Source: Vitreimonas flagellata (lineage in GTDB: Bacteria; Pseudomonadota; Alphaproteobacteria; Caulobacterales; Aquidulcibacteraceae). Taken from it: a DNA stretch of 64,000 nucleotides. This document shows positions 54,462 to 64,000 of this stretch, piece after piece; position 1 is the stretch's first letter, and the number at the start of each line of letters is the position of its first letter. Both the position numbers and the translations under genes were made by a program. The stretch is taken from positions 248,001 through 312,000 of the forward strand of contig NZ_SBJL01000004.1 of assembly GCF_004634425.1 (NCBI RefSeq), in the 5' to 3' direction. The notes under the pieces are model-generated. The model was not told the origin of the DNA. It worked only from the letters and a program-made list of their open reading frames with translations, and ran no database searches.

Positions 54462-57400
54462 ATGGACGCCGCTGCGCGTGCGGAACTTCCGCAAACCGCC
54501 GACCAATTCATTTCAACCGCAACCCAGGGCCCTTGGCCGGCCTTTCGTGTCAACGGTGTCATTGATCCGGCCGCCGAAGCTTTCCTCCGTGGGCTCTATG
54601 ATGACGCCTCCGCCGACGAATTGGGCGATCTGACGCTCGCCGATCTCGCAGCTCTGGCGCACGAATTCTGGCTTTGGCGTGGTGAGCGGACGCCGGAGCA
54701 GCAATCGACACGCATTCGCCCCGGCATCGGCGCCGGCGGTCGCGCGCTCGATCGCGATATTCTCGAGATCGTCGGCCCGGACATGCCGTTCCTCGTTGAC
54801 TCGGTGATGGGCGAATTGGCCGACCAAGGCATCGCCGCCCTCGCCATGTTCCACCCCTTAGCGCCGGCGCCGAGCGGGCAGGGCCGTGAGTCACTCATTC
54901 AAGTGCACCTGCCGCGCCTCTCACCGCAGCGCGCGAAGGCGCTGCATGACGGGGTGCGCGCCTCGTTGGGCGACGTGCGCGCGGCGGTGAAAGATTTCCA
55001 AGGCATGCGCCAGCGTATGCTGGAATGCGCGGAGGAACTTGAAGGCGCGCGAACCAATGCGCCGGCTGAAGAGGTCGCGGAATCGGTGGCTCTGTTGCGC
55101 TGGCTCGCGGCCGACAAATTCACCTTCCTCGGGTCTCGAGATTATAAATATCAGCGTCTGCCGGACGGCAGCTACAAGGCCGATGAGCCGGAAATCCTTT
55201 CTGCGACGTGCCTCGGCGTGCTGCGCGATCTTGAGCTTTATGTGCTGCGCAGCTCCGCCGAGCCGATGATGCTGACGCCGGAATTGCGCCGGCTGATGGA
55301 TGAGCCCACGCCGCTTGTCGTGTCGAAATCCACGATCCGCGCGCGCGTGCACCGCCGCACCACCGCCGATTTCGTGAGCGTGAAGCGCTACAACGACAAG
55401 GGCGAGGCGATTGGCGAAGTGCGCTTCGTGGGCCTCTTCACCAGCGAGAGCTTCACCGAGCCGACGCGCAATATTCCGATCCTGCGCCGCAAGGCTGAAT
55501 GGGTGATGGAGCAGGCAGGTTTCGCGGCCGGCGGTCACAATTCGAAGACACTGCGCAAGATCATCGAATATTATCCGCGCGAAGAGCTCTGGCAGATGTC
55601 GCGCGAGGATCTGCTCGCCATCTCGCGTGGCATTCTGCATTTGCTCGATCGCCCGCGCGCCCGCGTGTTCACCCGCCGCGATCGCTTCAACCGCTTCGCC
55701 ACGGCGCTCGCTTACATTCCAAAAGATCGCTTCAATTCCGAACTGCGCGAGCGTGTCGGCGAGGCGATCGCGCGGCGCTATGGCGGCGTGGTCGAAAGTT
55801 TCCAGCCGCAACTCGGCGAAGGCCAACTCGCGCGCGTGCTGTTCGTGATTGGCGACATCGACAAGACGCGCGCCGATCCGGATGCCCAGGCGCTCGATGT
55901 CGAGGTGGCGGCGCTCACACACACCTGGGACGATGCGTTCAACGACGCGCTGTTGCGCACAGACTTGTTCAGCGCCGCCGCGCGCGAGCAAGTCGAGAGC
56001 CGCTTCGATGGCGCGTTCACGGCGGCCTACCGCGAGCGTTATCCGGTCAACGAGGCTTTGATCGACACGGCGCAGATTTTGACGGCGGGCGATGACGAGA
56101 TCATCCGCGCGCGCGCCTATCGCCTTGCCGACGACGCCGAAAACACGATGCGCTGCAAATTCTATGCGCGCGGCGATGTGTTGGCGCTTTCGGCCACGGT
56201 GCCGATCCTTGAGAACATGGGCCTCTTCGTCGACTCGGAAGTGAATTTCGAGCTGCAGCTGAAGGCCGATGCGCTGCATCCAGGCCAACGCATCCATGTG
56301 CACGACATCGAAACGCGCTCCGCCGATGGCAAGCCGATCGATCTCGCCCGCGCCGGCAAGCAATTCGAAGAAGCCTTCGCTGCTATCTGGACGGGTAAGG
56401 CCGAGAATGACGGCTTCAACCGTCTGATCCTGGCGCTGCCGTGCTCATGGCGCGAAGCGGCGCTCGTGCGGGCTTTGGCGCGCTATCGCCAACAAACCGG
56501 CCTTGATCCGACGCAAGCGGTACAAGAGCAGGCGCTCGCCAACAACACGAAGATCGCAGCGCTTATCCTCGCGTTCTTCAAAGCGCGCTTCGATCCGAAT
56601 TTGCCGGAGACGATGGAGACGCGCGAGTCACGCAGCTCGAAACTCGAATTCCTGATCGAAGCGGCGCTGAACGAAGTCGTCAGCTTGGATGAGGATCGTG
56701 CGCTGCGCCGTATAGCGCAGCTCGTGAAAGCGACCCGCCGCACGAATTATTATCAACCGGGCGCCGATGGGCAGCCGAAGGCGTATATGTCGTTCAAGAT
56801 CGACAGCCACGCCGTTGCCGAATTGCCGGCGCCGAAACCGTACCGAGAAATCTGGGTCGCCAGCCCGCAGGTCGAAGGTGTGCATCTGCGCTTCGGCCCA
56901 GTGGCGCGCGGCGGCTTGCGCTGGTCCGATCGCCGCGACGATTTCCGCACCGAAGTGCTCGATCTCGTCAAAGCGCAGCAAGTGAAGAACGCCATCATCG
57001 TGCCGGTCGGCGCGAAGGGCGGCTTCTTCCCGAAGCGCCTGCCCGCACGCGGCGCGCCTGGCTTTCAAGAGGCGGGCGTCGAAGCCTACAAGACGTTCCT
57101 GCGCGGCTTGCTTGACATCACCGACAACATTGTCGGCGAAGGCGTGAAGGCGCCGGAAAAAGTGGTGCGCTGGGATAGCGATGACGCTTACCTCGTCGTC
57201 GCCGCCGACAAAGGCACCGCGACCTTCTCCGACATCGCCAACGGTGTTAGCGCCGAATACGGCCATTGGCTGGGCGACGCGTTCGCGTCGGGCGGCTCGG
57301 TTGGCTACGACCACAAAGCGATGGGCATCACCGCCAAGGGCGCGTGGGAAGCGGTGAAGCGTCACTTCCGCGAAATCGGCAAGGACATCCACACGCAAGA

Positions 57401-59333
57401 ATTCACCGTCATCGGCGTCGGCGACATGTCGGGCGACGTGTTCGGCAACGGCATGTTGCTGTCGCGCAAGATCAAATTGCTCGCCGCGTTCGATCACCGC
57501 GATATCTTCATAGATCCGAATCCGGCCGATGTTGAAGCGACGTGGGTGGAGCGCAAGCGCCTGTTCGATACGCCGCGCACGTCCTGGCAGGATTATAACA
57601 AGGCGCTGATTTCCAAGGGCGGCGGCGTGTTCTCGCGCAGCCTGAAGGCGATCGACATTTCGCCCGAGATCGCCGCGCTCACAGGCATCGATAAGCCGTC
57701 CGTGACGCCCACGGAATTGATGCACGCGCTGTTGCTCAGCCAATGCGAGCTGCTCTGGTTCGGCGGCATCGGTAATTACATCAAGGCGCGCAGCGAAGGT
57801 CATGCCGAGGTCGGCGACAAAGCCAATGACGCGATCCGTGTCGATGGCGAAGATGTGCGCGCGCAGGTGATCGGCGAAGGCGCGAACCTTGGCGTCACGC
57901 AGAAGGGCCGCATCGCGTTCGCACGCAATGGGGGGCGCATCAACACGGACGCGATCGACAATAGCGCCGGCGTCGATACGTCGGATCACGAGGTCAACAT
58001 CAAGATCCTCTTGGGCGATGCGATCCGCAGTGGCGCGCTGAAAGCCGATGCACGTGACAAATTGCTTGAATCGATGACCGACGAAGTCGGTGCGCTGGTG
58101 CTGGAAGACAATTACAACCAAACCGGCGCCATCAGCATCGCGCAAACCAGCGCCGCGGCCGATCTCGATAGCCACGAGCGCTTCATTCAGCGCCTAGAGG
58201 CCGCAGGCAAACTCTCGCGCCGCGTCGAGGGTTTGCCGCTGACGGCTGACATCGCCTCGCTTCGCGCCGCCAAGCAGGGGCTGACACGCCCCGAACTCGC
58301 GAAGCTGGTCGCCTATGCCAAGATCGATCTATTCGATGCGATCGTGGCGTCTGACGCGCCGAACGATCCGGCGTTCAGGGAGCCGCTCAAAGCGTACTTC
58401 CCGAAAGAACTCTGGAGGTTCGAGCCGCAAATGCAGACACACCGTCTGCGACGCGAAATCATCGCTACCAAATGGGCCGATGACGTCGTCAACCGCGCCG
58501 GGCCGTCCTTCGTGGATCGCATTCGCGATATTTCGCGCGCCGACGCTGTCACGGTGGCGCGCGCGTTTGAAGCCACGCGCCGCATCTTCGATCTCGAACC
58601 CTTGGTCGATCGCATCAACGCGCTGGACAACAAGGCGCCGGCTGCCGCGCAAATCGCGTTGCACCAACGTGTTGGTGGCGCACTTCGCCGTGGCACGATC
58701 TATCTGGCCCGCAATGGCGGCTTCGATCGCGACAATCCGCCGTCGATCCTCGACGTGGTGAAGCTCTATCGCGAGCCGGTCGAAGCGCAGCGCAAGACGT
58801 TGCTCGATGACCTTTCCGCGATCGAACAGCAGCGCGTCGATACGCGTCGCAAGAGCCTGCTCGATCTCGGCGCACCGGCTGATCTGGCGGAGGAGGCTGC
58901 ACTTCTTTCGCCGCTCACGCTCTCGCTCGACGTGGCCGATCTGGCGCGGCGGGCGTCTTGGCCGATCCATCCGGCGTCGACGTTGCATTGCGTGATCGGC
59001 GCCGAGCTTGGCCTCGACGCGCTGCGAGATGCGGCGATGAACATGCGCCTCGATCAGCACTGGGATCGATTGGTGGTGCGTCGCGCCGCTGACGATTTCG
59101 GCGAGATGCAGTTGAAGCTGGCTGAAGCCGCCGCGAAGGCGATCGGTGCGCCCAAGCAAGCGGATGCTGCGTCGGTGGCGCAGGCGGCTAAGCAATGGCT
59201 GGGCTCGCTTGGTCAGCCGGCGATGCGTGCGCATGCGGCGTTTGCCGAGCTGAACGCGCAAGGGCCGTGGACGTTTGCGAAGCTGATGCTGATCTCAGCC
59301 GAGTTCAACGCACTCACAAGCGCGGTACGCTAA
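54462..59333 (+). CDS. gdhB: NAD-specific glutamate dehydrogenase, large type
   Basis: A 1,623-residue enzyme of the roughly 180 kDa class that deaminates glutamate to 2-oxoglutarate with NAD+, for amino-acid catabolism. The first half is a long regulatory region with ACT-like folds. The catalytic core is near residues 820-1,250, with RFGPVARGGLRWSDRRDDFRTE, KNAIIVPVGAKGGF, and GVGDMSGDVFGNGML as key blocks. The C-terminus is helical. The ATG at 54462 (MDAAARAEL) has AGGAAA upstream, and the frame extends 42 codons further without a better start. The protein is full length. Gene names vary (gdhB, gdh2, gdhZ). Confidence 0.95.
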   Translation: MDAAARAELPQTADQFISTATQGPWPAFRVNGVIDPAAEAFLRGLYDDASADELGDLTLADLAALAHEFWLWRGERTPEQQSTRIRPGIGAGGRALDRDILEIVGPDMPFLVDSVMGELADQGIAALAMFHPLAPAPSGQGRESLIQVHLPRLSPQRAKALHDGVRASLGDVRAAVKDFQGMRQRMLECAEELEGARTNAPAEEVAESVALLRWLAADKFTFLGSRDYKYQRLPDGSYKADEPEILSATCLGVLRDLELYVLRSSAEPMMLTPELRRLMDEPTPLVVSKSTIRARVHRRTTADFVSVKRYNDKGEAIGEVRFVGLFTSESFTEPTRNIPILRRKAEWVMEQAGFAAGGHNSKTLRKIIEYYPREELWQMSREDLLAISRGILHLLDRPRARVFTRRDRFNRFATALAYIPKDRFNSELRERVGEAIARRYGGVVESFQPQLGEGQLARVLFVIGDIDKTRADPDAQALDVEVAALTHTWDDAFNDALLRTDLFSAAAREQVESRFDGAFTAAYRERYPVNEALIDTAQILTAGDDEIIRARAYRLADDAENTMRCKFYARGDVLALSATVPILENMGLFVDSEVNFELQLKADALHPGQRIHVHDIETRSADGKPIDLARAGKQFEEAFAAIWTGKAENDGFNRLILALPCSWREAALVRALARYRQQTGLDPTQAVQEQALANNTKIAALILAFFKARFDPNLPETMETRESRSSKLEFLIEAALNEVVSLDEDRALRRIAQLVKATRRTNYYQPGADGQPKAYMSFKIDSHAVAELPAPKPYREIWVASPQVEGVHLRFGPVARGGLRWSDRRDDFRTEVLDLVKAQQVKNAIIVPVGAKGGFFPKRLPARGAPGFQEAGVEAYKTFLRGLLDITDNIVGEGVKAPEKVVRWDSDDAYLVVAADKGTATFSDIANGVSAEYGHWLGDAFASGGSVGYDHKAMGITAKGAWEAVKRHFREIGKDIHTQEFTVIGVGDMSGDVFGNGMLLSRKIKLLAAFDHRDIFIDPNPADVEATWVERKRLFDTPRTSWQDYNKALISKGGGVFSRSLKAIDISPEIAALTGIDKPSVTPTELMHALLLSQCELLWFGGIGNYIKARSEGHAEVGDKANDAIRVDGEDVRAQVIGEGANLGVTQKGRIAFARNGGRINTDAIDNSAGVDTSDHEVNIKILLGDAIRSGALKADARDKLLESMTDEVGALVLEDNYNQTGAISIAQTSAAADLDSHERFIQRLEAAGKLSRRVEGLPLTADIASLRAAKQGLTRPELAKLVAYAKIDLFDAIVASDAPNDPAFREPLKAYFPKELWRFEPQMQTHRLRREIIATKWADDVVNRAGPSFVDRIRDISRADAVTVARAFEATRRIFDLEPLVDRINALDNKAPAAAQIALHQRVGGALRRGTIYLARNGGFDRDNPPSILDVVKLYREPVEAQRKTLLDDLSAIEQQRVDTRRKSLLDLGAPADLAEEAALLSPLTLSLDVADLARRASWPIHPASTLHCVIGAELGLDALRDAAMNMRLDQHWDRLVVRRAADDFGEMQLKLAEAAAKAIGAPKQADAASVAQAAKQWLGSLGQPAMRAHAAFAELNAQGPWTFAKLMLISAEFNALTSAVR

Positions 59334-59338
59334 AACAT

Positions 59339-59428
59339 CGGACGGCCGACTTCCAGCCGGCATCTTTGTTCAATCCAGCGCCGTTGGTGCACGTTGAAAC
59401 GGAGTGCCGGCTGGAAGCCGGCGGTCCG
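59339..59428. repeat. Long inverted repeat between convergent genes
   Basis: The arms 59339-59363 and 59404-59428 are reverse complements with about two mismatches (core CTTCCAGCCGGCA against TGCCGGCTGGAAG) around a loop of about 40 bases. It stands between the ends of the dehydrogenase (plus) and the hydrolase (minus) genes, so it could be a terminator for both. It could also be one copy of a dispersed palindromic element. No second copy was noticed in the window. Confidence 0.6.
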
Positions 59429-59433
59429 AAGCG

Positions 59434-60261
59434 CTACATCGCTGCGATCATATCGCGGATCATGGTGTGCTCGCGCGCGGTTGCAGCGGGATTGTAGCGC
59501 ACGCGCGGGTCGCTGGCTTGCGGGTCTTCGAAGGCGTGCGTGGCGCCTTCGAAGAGGACCAGATCAAGCGAAGGGCTGCGCAGGCGCTGCCGCTCCAGTG
59601 CGCTGCGCGTTTGGCCGACGATATAATCGTGCTGCGCAATGATCGCCGTGCTGCGCGGCGCAAGCCGCCACTCGCGACGTCCGGCGAACGAGCCGATGCC
59701 TGTGTAGGGATAAACGATCAGCGCGGCGCTCAAGCCTTCAAGCGGTTCATCGGGCAGATCTTCTAGCCCCGTTGCGCGTTGCATCTCAGCGCCGGAGCGC
59801 AGCGCAAGCGCATCCATGATGGTCCAGGCGCCGTGGCTCCAGCCGATCGCGGAGAGGCGCGTGCGATCCGCCCAGCTTTGCTGACGCGCCCAGGCCATCG
59901 CCGCGTAAAGATCGCCGGCGCGTTCGCGGCCTTGCAGCCGTGCACCGGTGCAGACGGTCGCTAGCGCAGAAACACGGCTGATGCGGCGCGGCCGATATGA
60001 ATCGACATTGATCACGGCAGCACCCGCCCGCATTGCGGCCTCGGCGGTGTGATCCAGAAACGGACGCGGCCCGCCGCAGCCATGCAGCATGATCAGAACC
60101 GGAAACGGGCCGTCGCCCTCGGGCCGGGTCACGCTGAAATGCGGCGCCAGCAGCTCAACGCGATCCTGCAATGTCTCGGCGGCGGCCGGCATGCTTGCAC
60201 CCATCAGCGCCCATATCAGCGCGATGATGCCCAAACTCATACGGCGCAAACAAGGCCGCAT
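59434..60261 (-). CDS. Dienelactone-hydrolase-like secreted alpha/beta hydrolase
   Basis: A 275-residue alpha/beta hydrolase with a signal peptide (about 1-28, ending in AAAE). The oxyanion region is [10 protein letters not shown] and the nucleophile Ser is in [10 protein letters not shown] catalytic Asp is likely in [10 protein letters not shown], and the His is in [10 protein letters not shown]. The family includes dienelactone hydrolases and other esterases; the substrate is unknown. It starts five bases after the purH stop on the same strand, so it is probably in that operon, although no metabolic link is evident. Confidence 0.8.
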   Translation of the reverse strand: MRPCLRRMSLGIIALIWALMGASMPAAAETLQDRVELLAPHFSVTRPEGDGPFPVLIMLHGCGGPRPFLDHTAEAAMRAGAAVINVDSYRPRRISRVSALATVCTGARLQGRERAGDLYAAMAWARQQSWADRTRLSAIGWSHGAWTIMDALALRSGAEMQRATGLEDLPDEPLEGLSAALIVYPYTGIGSFAGRREWRLAPRSTAIIAQHDYIVGQTRSALERQRLRSPSLDLVLFEGATHAFEDPQASDPRVRYNPAATAREHTMIRDMIAAM

Positions 60262-60266
60262 GCGCG

Positions 60267-61853
60267 TCAGTGCCGGAAATGGCGCATGCCGGTGAAGGCC
60301 ATCGCGATCTCGGCTTCGTCGGCGGCCTTGATCACTTCGTCGTCGCGGATCGAACCGCCCGGCTGGATCACCGCCGTCGAGCCCGCTTGCACGGCTTGCA
60401 GCAAGCCGTCGGGGAAGGGGAAGAATGCGTCGGACGCGCAGACCGAACCGATCGTCTTCGGTTCGCGCCAGCCATTGGCGTGGGCGACATCCTCTGCCTT
60501 CAAGCGCGCCACGCGCGCGGAATCCACGCGGCTCATTTGGCCCGCGCCGACGCCGACAGTGGCGGCGTCCTTCACATAGATGATCGCGTTCGACTTCACG
60601 TGCTTGGCCACCTTGAACGCGAAGATCATGTCGCGCACTTGGGCGTCAGTCGGCTGCTTCTTCGTGACGAATTTAAGGTCGGCGGCTTTGATTCGGCCAT
60701 TGTCGCGGTTTTGTGCAAGGAAGCCACCAGCGATGGTCTTGATCGACAAGCCCGGTGTGGCCGGATCAGGCAGACCGCCGGTGACGAGCAAGCGAAGGTT
60801 CTTCTTCTTCGCGAACACCGCGACCGCATCTTCATCCGCTTCCGGCGCGATCACGACTTCGGTGAAGATATCGGCGATCGCTTCCGCAGCCGCTTTGTCC
60901 AAGCGGCGGTTGAGCGCGACGATGCCGCCGAACGCCGACGTGGAATCGCATTCCAGCGCGCGCTGATATGCTTCGAGCAGACTGCCGCCCGTCGCCACGC
61001 CGCATGGATTGGCGTGCTTGATGATGGCGACAGCGGCACTTTCGCTGGGATCAAACTCGGAAACCAATTCGAACGCAGCGTCGGTGTCGTTGAGGTTATT
61101 GTAGCTGAGTTCTTTGCCTTGCAGCTGCTTGGCCGTGGCGACGCCGAAGCGTTGCTCGGCCGTTGTGTAGAACGCCGCATGCTGGTGCGGGTTTTCGCCA
61201 TAGCGCAAGGTTTGCTTCAGCTTGCCGCCGAGCGAGCGCCAAATGGGCGTGGTCTCGCCAAGCTGATCCGCATACCAAGACGAAATCGCCGCGTCATACG
61301 CGCCGGTGCGAGAGAAGGCTTTCGCCGCGAGCTTCTTGCGCAGCGCGAGCGTGGTGCCGCCATGCGTTTTCGCTTCTTCGAGGATCGCGGCCATGTCGTC
61401 CGCATCGGTGGCGACGGCGATGAAGCCGTAATTCTTTGCGGCGGCTCGGATCATCGCTGGGCCGCCAATGTCGATGTTCTCAATGCAGGTGTCGAAATCG
61501 GCGCCGCGCGCGACCGTCTCTTCAAACGGATAGAGGTTCACGTAGAGCACGTCGAACGCTTCGATGCCGTGCTCTTTCATGGCGCCGGCGTGCTCGGCAT
61601 TGTCGCGCAGCGCCAGCAAGCCGCCATGCACTTTCGGGTGCAGCGTCTTCACCCTGCCATCCATCATTTCCGGAAAACCGGTGACAGCGCTGACGTCATC
61701 GACCCTCAGCCCCGCATCGGCGATCGCCTTCTTGGTGCCGCCGGTGGAGATGAGCGCTGCGCCCAGGCCCGAGAGCGCCTTGGCGTGATCGATCAGGCCA
61801 GTCTTGTCCGACACCGAAATAAGGGCGCGCTTGATGGGGAGAATGTTGGTCAT
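60267..61853 (-). CDS. purH: Bifunctional AICAR transformylase / IMP cyclohydrolase
   Basis: Catalyses the last two steps of purine (IMP) synthesis. The 528 residues are full length. The N-terminal cyclohydrolase (MGS-fold) domain shows [24 protein letters not shown] and [13 protein letters not shown]. The C-terminal transformylase shows [14 protein letters not shown], the catalytic KHANPCGVA and [20 protein letters not shown] and the [13 protein letters not shown] end are normal for the family. The start is ATG 61853 after a GGTCCCACC-type leader. It is followed after five bases by a hydrolase gene. Confidence 0.97.
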   Translation of the reverse strand: MTNILPIKRALISVSDKTGLIDHAKALSGLGAALISTGGTKKAIADAGLRVDDVSAVTGFPEMMDGRVKTLHPKVHGGLLALRDNAEHAGAMKEHGIEAFDVLYVNLYPFEETVARGADFDTCIENIDIGGPAMIRAAAKNYGFIAVATDADDMAAILEEAKTHGGTTLALRKKLAAKAFSRTGAYDAAISSWYADQLGETTPIWRSLGGKLKQTLRYGENPHQHAAFYTTAEQRFGVATAKQLQGKELSYNNLNDTDAAFELVSEFDPSESAAVAIIKHANPCGVATGGSLLEAYQRALECDSTSAFGGIVALNRRLDKAAAEAIADIFTEVVIAPEADEDAVAVFAKKKNLRLLVTGGLPDPATPGLSIKTIAGGFLAQNRDNGRIKAADLKFVTKKQPTDAQVRDMIFAFKVAKHVKSNAIIYVKDAATVGVGAGQMSRVDSARVARLKAEDVAHANGWREPKTIGSVCASDAFFPFPDGLLQAVQAGSTAVIQPGGSIRDDEVIKAADEAEIAMAFTGMRHFRH

Positions 61854-62008
61854 GGTGGGACCTTTCGGCCGTTAATGTGACGAATTTGTTGGGCTGTGCA
61901 TGGCCTCGACTCGCCGTGTGGTCAATGCGACGGGCTGCCGGTCTGGCGCGCGATTTCATAAGGGCGACGCTTCGGGGTGTGCTAGAGGCGCGCCCAGGGA
62001 GACGCGAC

Positions 62009-62647
62009 ATGCCGCAGGCCAATAAAGCCGCACGTTTTTGGGACCGCATTGCGCGCAAATACGCCAAGGATCCGATCGCGGATATGGCGGGCTATGAGCG
62101 GACACTTGAGGAGACGCGCCGCTATCTGAAGCCGAGCGATTCCGCGTTTGAATTTGGCTGCGGCACGGGCACCACCGCGCTCAGGCTCGCGCCCTCTGTT
62201 GGCCACCTGACGGCGACCGACATCTCCAGCGAGATGATCTCCATTGCGCGCGCGAAGGCGGCGACGGAGGGCGTGGCGAACGTCTCGTTTGAAGTCGCCA
62301 CGCCGGACGCCTCGAAATTTCCCGAAGCGGCGTTTGATGTCGGGCTCGGCTTCAATGTGCTCCACCTCGTAGCTGCGCGGGACGCTGCCTTGCGCGGCGT
62401 GCATCGTCTGCTCAAGCCAAGGGGCTTGCTTATCTCCAAGACGCCGTGCCTTGCGGAGATGAATCCCGCTATCCGTTTGCTGGTGCCGCTTATGCAAGCT
62501 TTCGGCAAAGCGCCCTATGTGGCGTTCTTCTCCGCCGACGAATTGGAGCGCGCAATCAGTGATGCGGGCTTTGAGATCATCGAGCGCGCACGGCATGGCA
62601 CGAAAGGCAAGGACGTGCGGCCGTTCATCGTCGCGCGGAAGATGTGA
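62009..62647 (+). CDS. Class I SAM-dependent methyltransferase
   Basis: A 212-residue methyltransferase. Motif I (FEFGCGTGTTALRLAP, near residues 47-62) binds the methyl donor. LTATDISSEMISIARAKA gives the acidic end of strand two, and DVGLGFNVLHLV is motif IV. The later LLKPRGLLISKTPCLAE is also typical. The substrate is not known. The ATG at 62009 has AGGGAGA upstream and the 44 residues before it in frame are not conserved-looking. It sits between purH and the heparinase-like gene on the opposite strand to both. It ends directly against the stop of the heparinase-like gene. Confidence 0.86.
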   Translation: MPQANKAARFWDRIARKYAKDPIADMAGYERTLEETRRYLKPSDSAFEFGCGTGTTALRLAPSVGHLTATDISSEMISIARAKAATEGVANVSFEVATPDASKFPEAAFDVGLGFNVLHLVAARDAALRGVHRLLKPRGLLISKTPCLAEMNPAIRLLVPLMQAFGKAPYVAFFSADELERAISDAGFEIIERARHGTKGKDVRPFIVARKM

Positions 62648-64000
62648 CTACGCCCGCGCCAGCGCCCAGCGGATACGGTTGGGTGGGGCGAGGCCGTGGC
62701 CCATGGGGTCTGCTGCGCCGGTGAGCACGATTTGCGTGCTCTCGCGCGGGGCGGGGCCGCCCCAATAGATGGATGGTTCGATGCTGATTTCCGGCGCGTC
62801 GGTGCGCAGGCGCCAGCGTTGGCCGTTCCGCGTTTCCAGCAGCGCCATTTGGTGTTCGACCAGTTTGGCGCGCACGTCCGGGTGCAGATGGAAGCGCGCG
62901 ACGTAGGGAATATCCTTCTTCCAGGTCGGACCCTTGAGCTTCACCGGGCGGATCATTTCGTCGATGCCGCGCAGGTTTTTGCCGTCGTGGTCGATGAAGA
63001 GATAGCGCCGATGCAGCAGGCCAAATTTGTCGCGATAGCCGTCATGACGGCCCTGCACGGTGATGCCGCTCTCGTCGGACGAGCGGCGCACGTCATCGAG
63101 CGTGGGGCCGGAGATCCGCGAGGGGCCCTTGCCGCGGCGTGGTTCTTCGAGTGCTGCGGAAAGCGAATCTGCGAGCACGAGTGTGGAGTGCGCGTTGGTA
63201 ACGCGCGCGGCCATGCGCGCGGCCGGCTCCAATTCGCGCGTCGCGCCGACATTGACGATGATCCGCTCGTTCTCGCTCGAAAGCTCAAACGAAAGTGCGC
63301 TAGCATGCGCACGCTCGGAATACGCGAGCGGCGGCGCCGTGCCGACATCGAAGATCACGCGCAATGGCCCGGCTTCGAGGCGCTGATAGCCGGTATGCGT
63401 CGCGAACTGAAAATTGCGCGGCTCTCCGCCTACGCGCGCGAGCACGGCGTCAACCGAAGCAGCGGAATCTTCCGAGCCGCCGTGGAAGCACGCGAGCCCG
63501 CCATCGCCCAAGCGCAACATGCGCAGCATGTTGGCGAGCTTCGGCATCGTGTCGCGCACGAGCTGCGGCGGGTCTTCCAGCATCTCGCACGCCGTGACCA
63601 TGTCGCAAAGCGCATCGGCCAAGGCTTCGGGCGAGCGCGAGAGGTGACCGCCATCGGAGAAGAATTGCTTGGCGCACGCCTCAATCAGCATTTCCTCGCC
63701 TTGCTCGGCGAGGCGGATCGCATCGGGAAAACCAGCGGCGCCGGCGAGGATCAGCGCAGCGCCAGCTTTGATTGAACCCAGATGGCGCTCGTTCAATTCG
63801 CTTTGCGCCAGCATCAGCATGCGCGCTTGCCGCGCAGCGGAGCGCATCAGCGCAGCGCGTTGCTCCGGCGCGCCCATCTCAAACGCAGGCCGGCCCCAAC
63901 AGAGCCACGCAAACAAGCGCTCGGCGGTAAGCTCAGGATCCCAAGCGAGTTCGTCCCATTCGCCGAAATCCGCGATCCAGGAATCGATGAGATCCGCGAT
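62648..64000 (-). CDS. Heparinase II/III-like protein (5' truncated by window)
   Basis: The open frame runs through the window end; 450 residues are visible. The visible part begins in a helical (alpha/alpha toroid-like) region with ERLFAWLCWGRPAFEMG. Heparinase II/III-like text follows: DGGHLSRSPEALADAL, RMLRLGDGGLACFHGG, then a beta-rich C-terminal part (about 200 onward) with GRHDGYRDKFGLLHRRYLFID. Such proteins are polysaccharide lyases or secreted carbohydrate-acting enzymes, and in Caulobacterales a homologue is often next to purH and rsmB. The activity cannot be confirmed, and the N-terminus lies outside. Confidence 0.85.
   Translation of the reverse strand: MADLIDSWIADFGEWDELAWDPELTAERLFAWLCWGRPAFEMGAPEQRAALMRSAARQARMLMLAQSELNERHLGSIKAGAALILAGAAGFPDAIRLAEQGEEMLIEACAKQFFSDGGHLSRSPEALADALCDMVTACEMLEDPPQLVRDTMPKLANMLRMLRLGDGGLACFHGGSEDSAASVDAVLARVGGEPRNFQFATHTGYQRLEAGPLRVIFDVGTAPPLAYSERAHASALSFELSSENERIIVNVGATRELEPAARMAARVTNAHSTLVLADSLSAALEEPRRGKGPSRISGPTLDDVRRSSDESGITVQGRHDGYRDKFGLLHRRYLFIDHDGKNLRGIDEMIRPVKLKGPTWKKDIPYVARFHLHPDVRAKLVEHQMALLETRNGQRWRLRTDAPEISIEPSIYWGGPAPRESTQIVLTGAADPMGHGLAPPNRIRWALARA

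Noticed and set aside
60270-61880. A 536-residue open frame opposite purH, and similar long antisense frames (for example 56628-58175 inside the dehydrogenase, 26253-27626 inside the EF-G-like gene)
   Set aside because: They mirror the codons of strongly supported genes, are rich in Arg/His/Ala with no domain, and arise in GC-rich DNA because the complement of third-position GC rarely makes stops.
1-64000. CRISPR arrays, tRNA or rRNA genes, prophage or insertion sequences
   Set aside because: I saw no regularly spaced repeats, cloverleaf-type sequence, transposase or integrase. The reading was by eye, so very short or diverged RNA genes could be missed.

Overview
This 64 kb window reads as a chromosomal segment of a GC-rich alphaproteobacterium. 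The Caulobacterales (Caulobacter / Hyphomonadaceae-like) are the best guess. The reasons are a zwf-edd Entner-Doudoroff pair, a 1,623-residue NAD-dependent glutamate dehydrogenase, an alpha-type EF-G paralogue, an HWE-class histidine kinase with a single-domain response regulator, a chemoreceptor ending in a CheR/CheB-type pentapeptide, and GANTC (CcrM-type) sites in a promoter-like position. The taxonomic call is inference from gene content. I saw no rRNA, tRNA, CRISPR array, insertion sequence, integrase or phage gene, so this looks like ordinary core chromosome with a few accessory patches. Coding density is very high, with many ATGA, TAATG and TGATG overlaps between neighbours.

Layout. 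1-4.5 kb: zwf (5' end outside the window) and edd, facing a GT39-type glycosyltransferase. 4.6-7.7 kb: a tightly overlapping plus-strand operon, agmatine deiminase / 2-hydroxychromene-2-carboxylate isomerase-like / N-carbamoylputrescine amidase / FrnE-like DsbA-fold protein. 7.7-10.6 kb: a Baeyer-Villiger-type flavin monooxygenase, a HisN-like phosphatase and an XRE regulator. 10.8-12.4 kb: small genes, namely a lipoprotein, a YjbR-like protein, a tiny CxxC protein and a YjhX-like protein. 12.5-17.4 kb: a minus-strand run of six genes (gabD, small membrane protein, GIY-YIG, phzF-like, sterol-desaturase-like, Rieske oxygenase). 17.5-21.1 kb: a stress pair, universal stress protein and clpB. 21.2-24.2 kb: small lipoprotein, PAP2 phosphatase and chemoreceptor. 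24.4-30 kb: pirin, an unknown protein, the EF-G-like protein, a thioesterase with a DMT transporter, and two tandem paralogous small lipoproteins. 30.1-33 kb: a four-gene ATGA-coupled operon starting with an acyl-CoA dehydrogenase. 33-36 kb: a PhnA/YjdM-like protein, an unknown protein, and a two-gene membrane module whose second gene is broken. 36-41 kb: an inositol-monophosphatase-family protein, a FlaA1/CapD-type epimerase, AsmA and a membrane protein. 41-49.4 kb: creD, sdhB, an HWE kinase with its response regulator, a TPR/EF-hand-like secreted protein, an acyltransferase, zapE and a DUF1203 protein. 49.3-54 kb: a TonB-dependent receptor without a signal peptide, coupled to a HerA/YjgR-type ATPase, and an AI-2E-family transporter. 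54.5-64 kb: the NAD-glutamate dehydrogenase, purH with a dienelactone-hydrolase-like gene, a methyltransferase, and a heparinase II/III-like gene cut by the window end.

Working together. zwf and edd feed glucose-6-phosphate into the Entner-Doudoroff route. The agmatine enzymes yield putrescine, which by way of GABA could reach the succinate-semialdehyde dehydrogenase (gabD) and then succinate dehydrogenase (sdhB). The glutamate dehydrogenase links amino-acid catabolism to the same cycle. The USP/ClpB pair and the envelope genes (AsmA, CreD, MCP, small lipoproteins) look like housekeeping and stress functions.

The least explained pieces are these: the coupled coiled-coil/4-TM protein with its degraded VWA-like partner (33.9-36 kb); the signal-less TonB receptor behind the HerA-like ATPase; the EF-G paralogue lacking the catalytic histidine; the two DsbA-fold genes woven into the agmatine operon; and the gabD-to-Rieske run.
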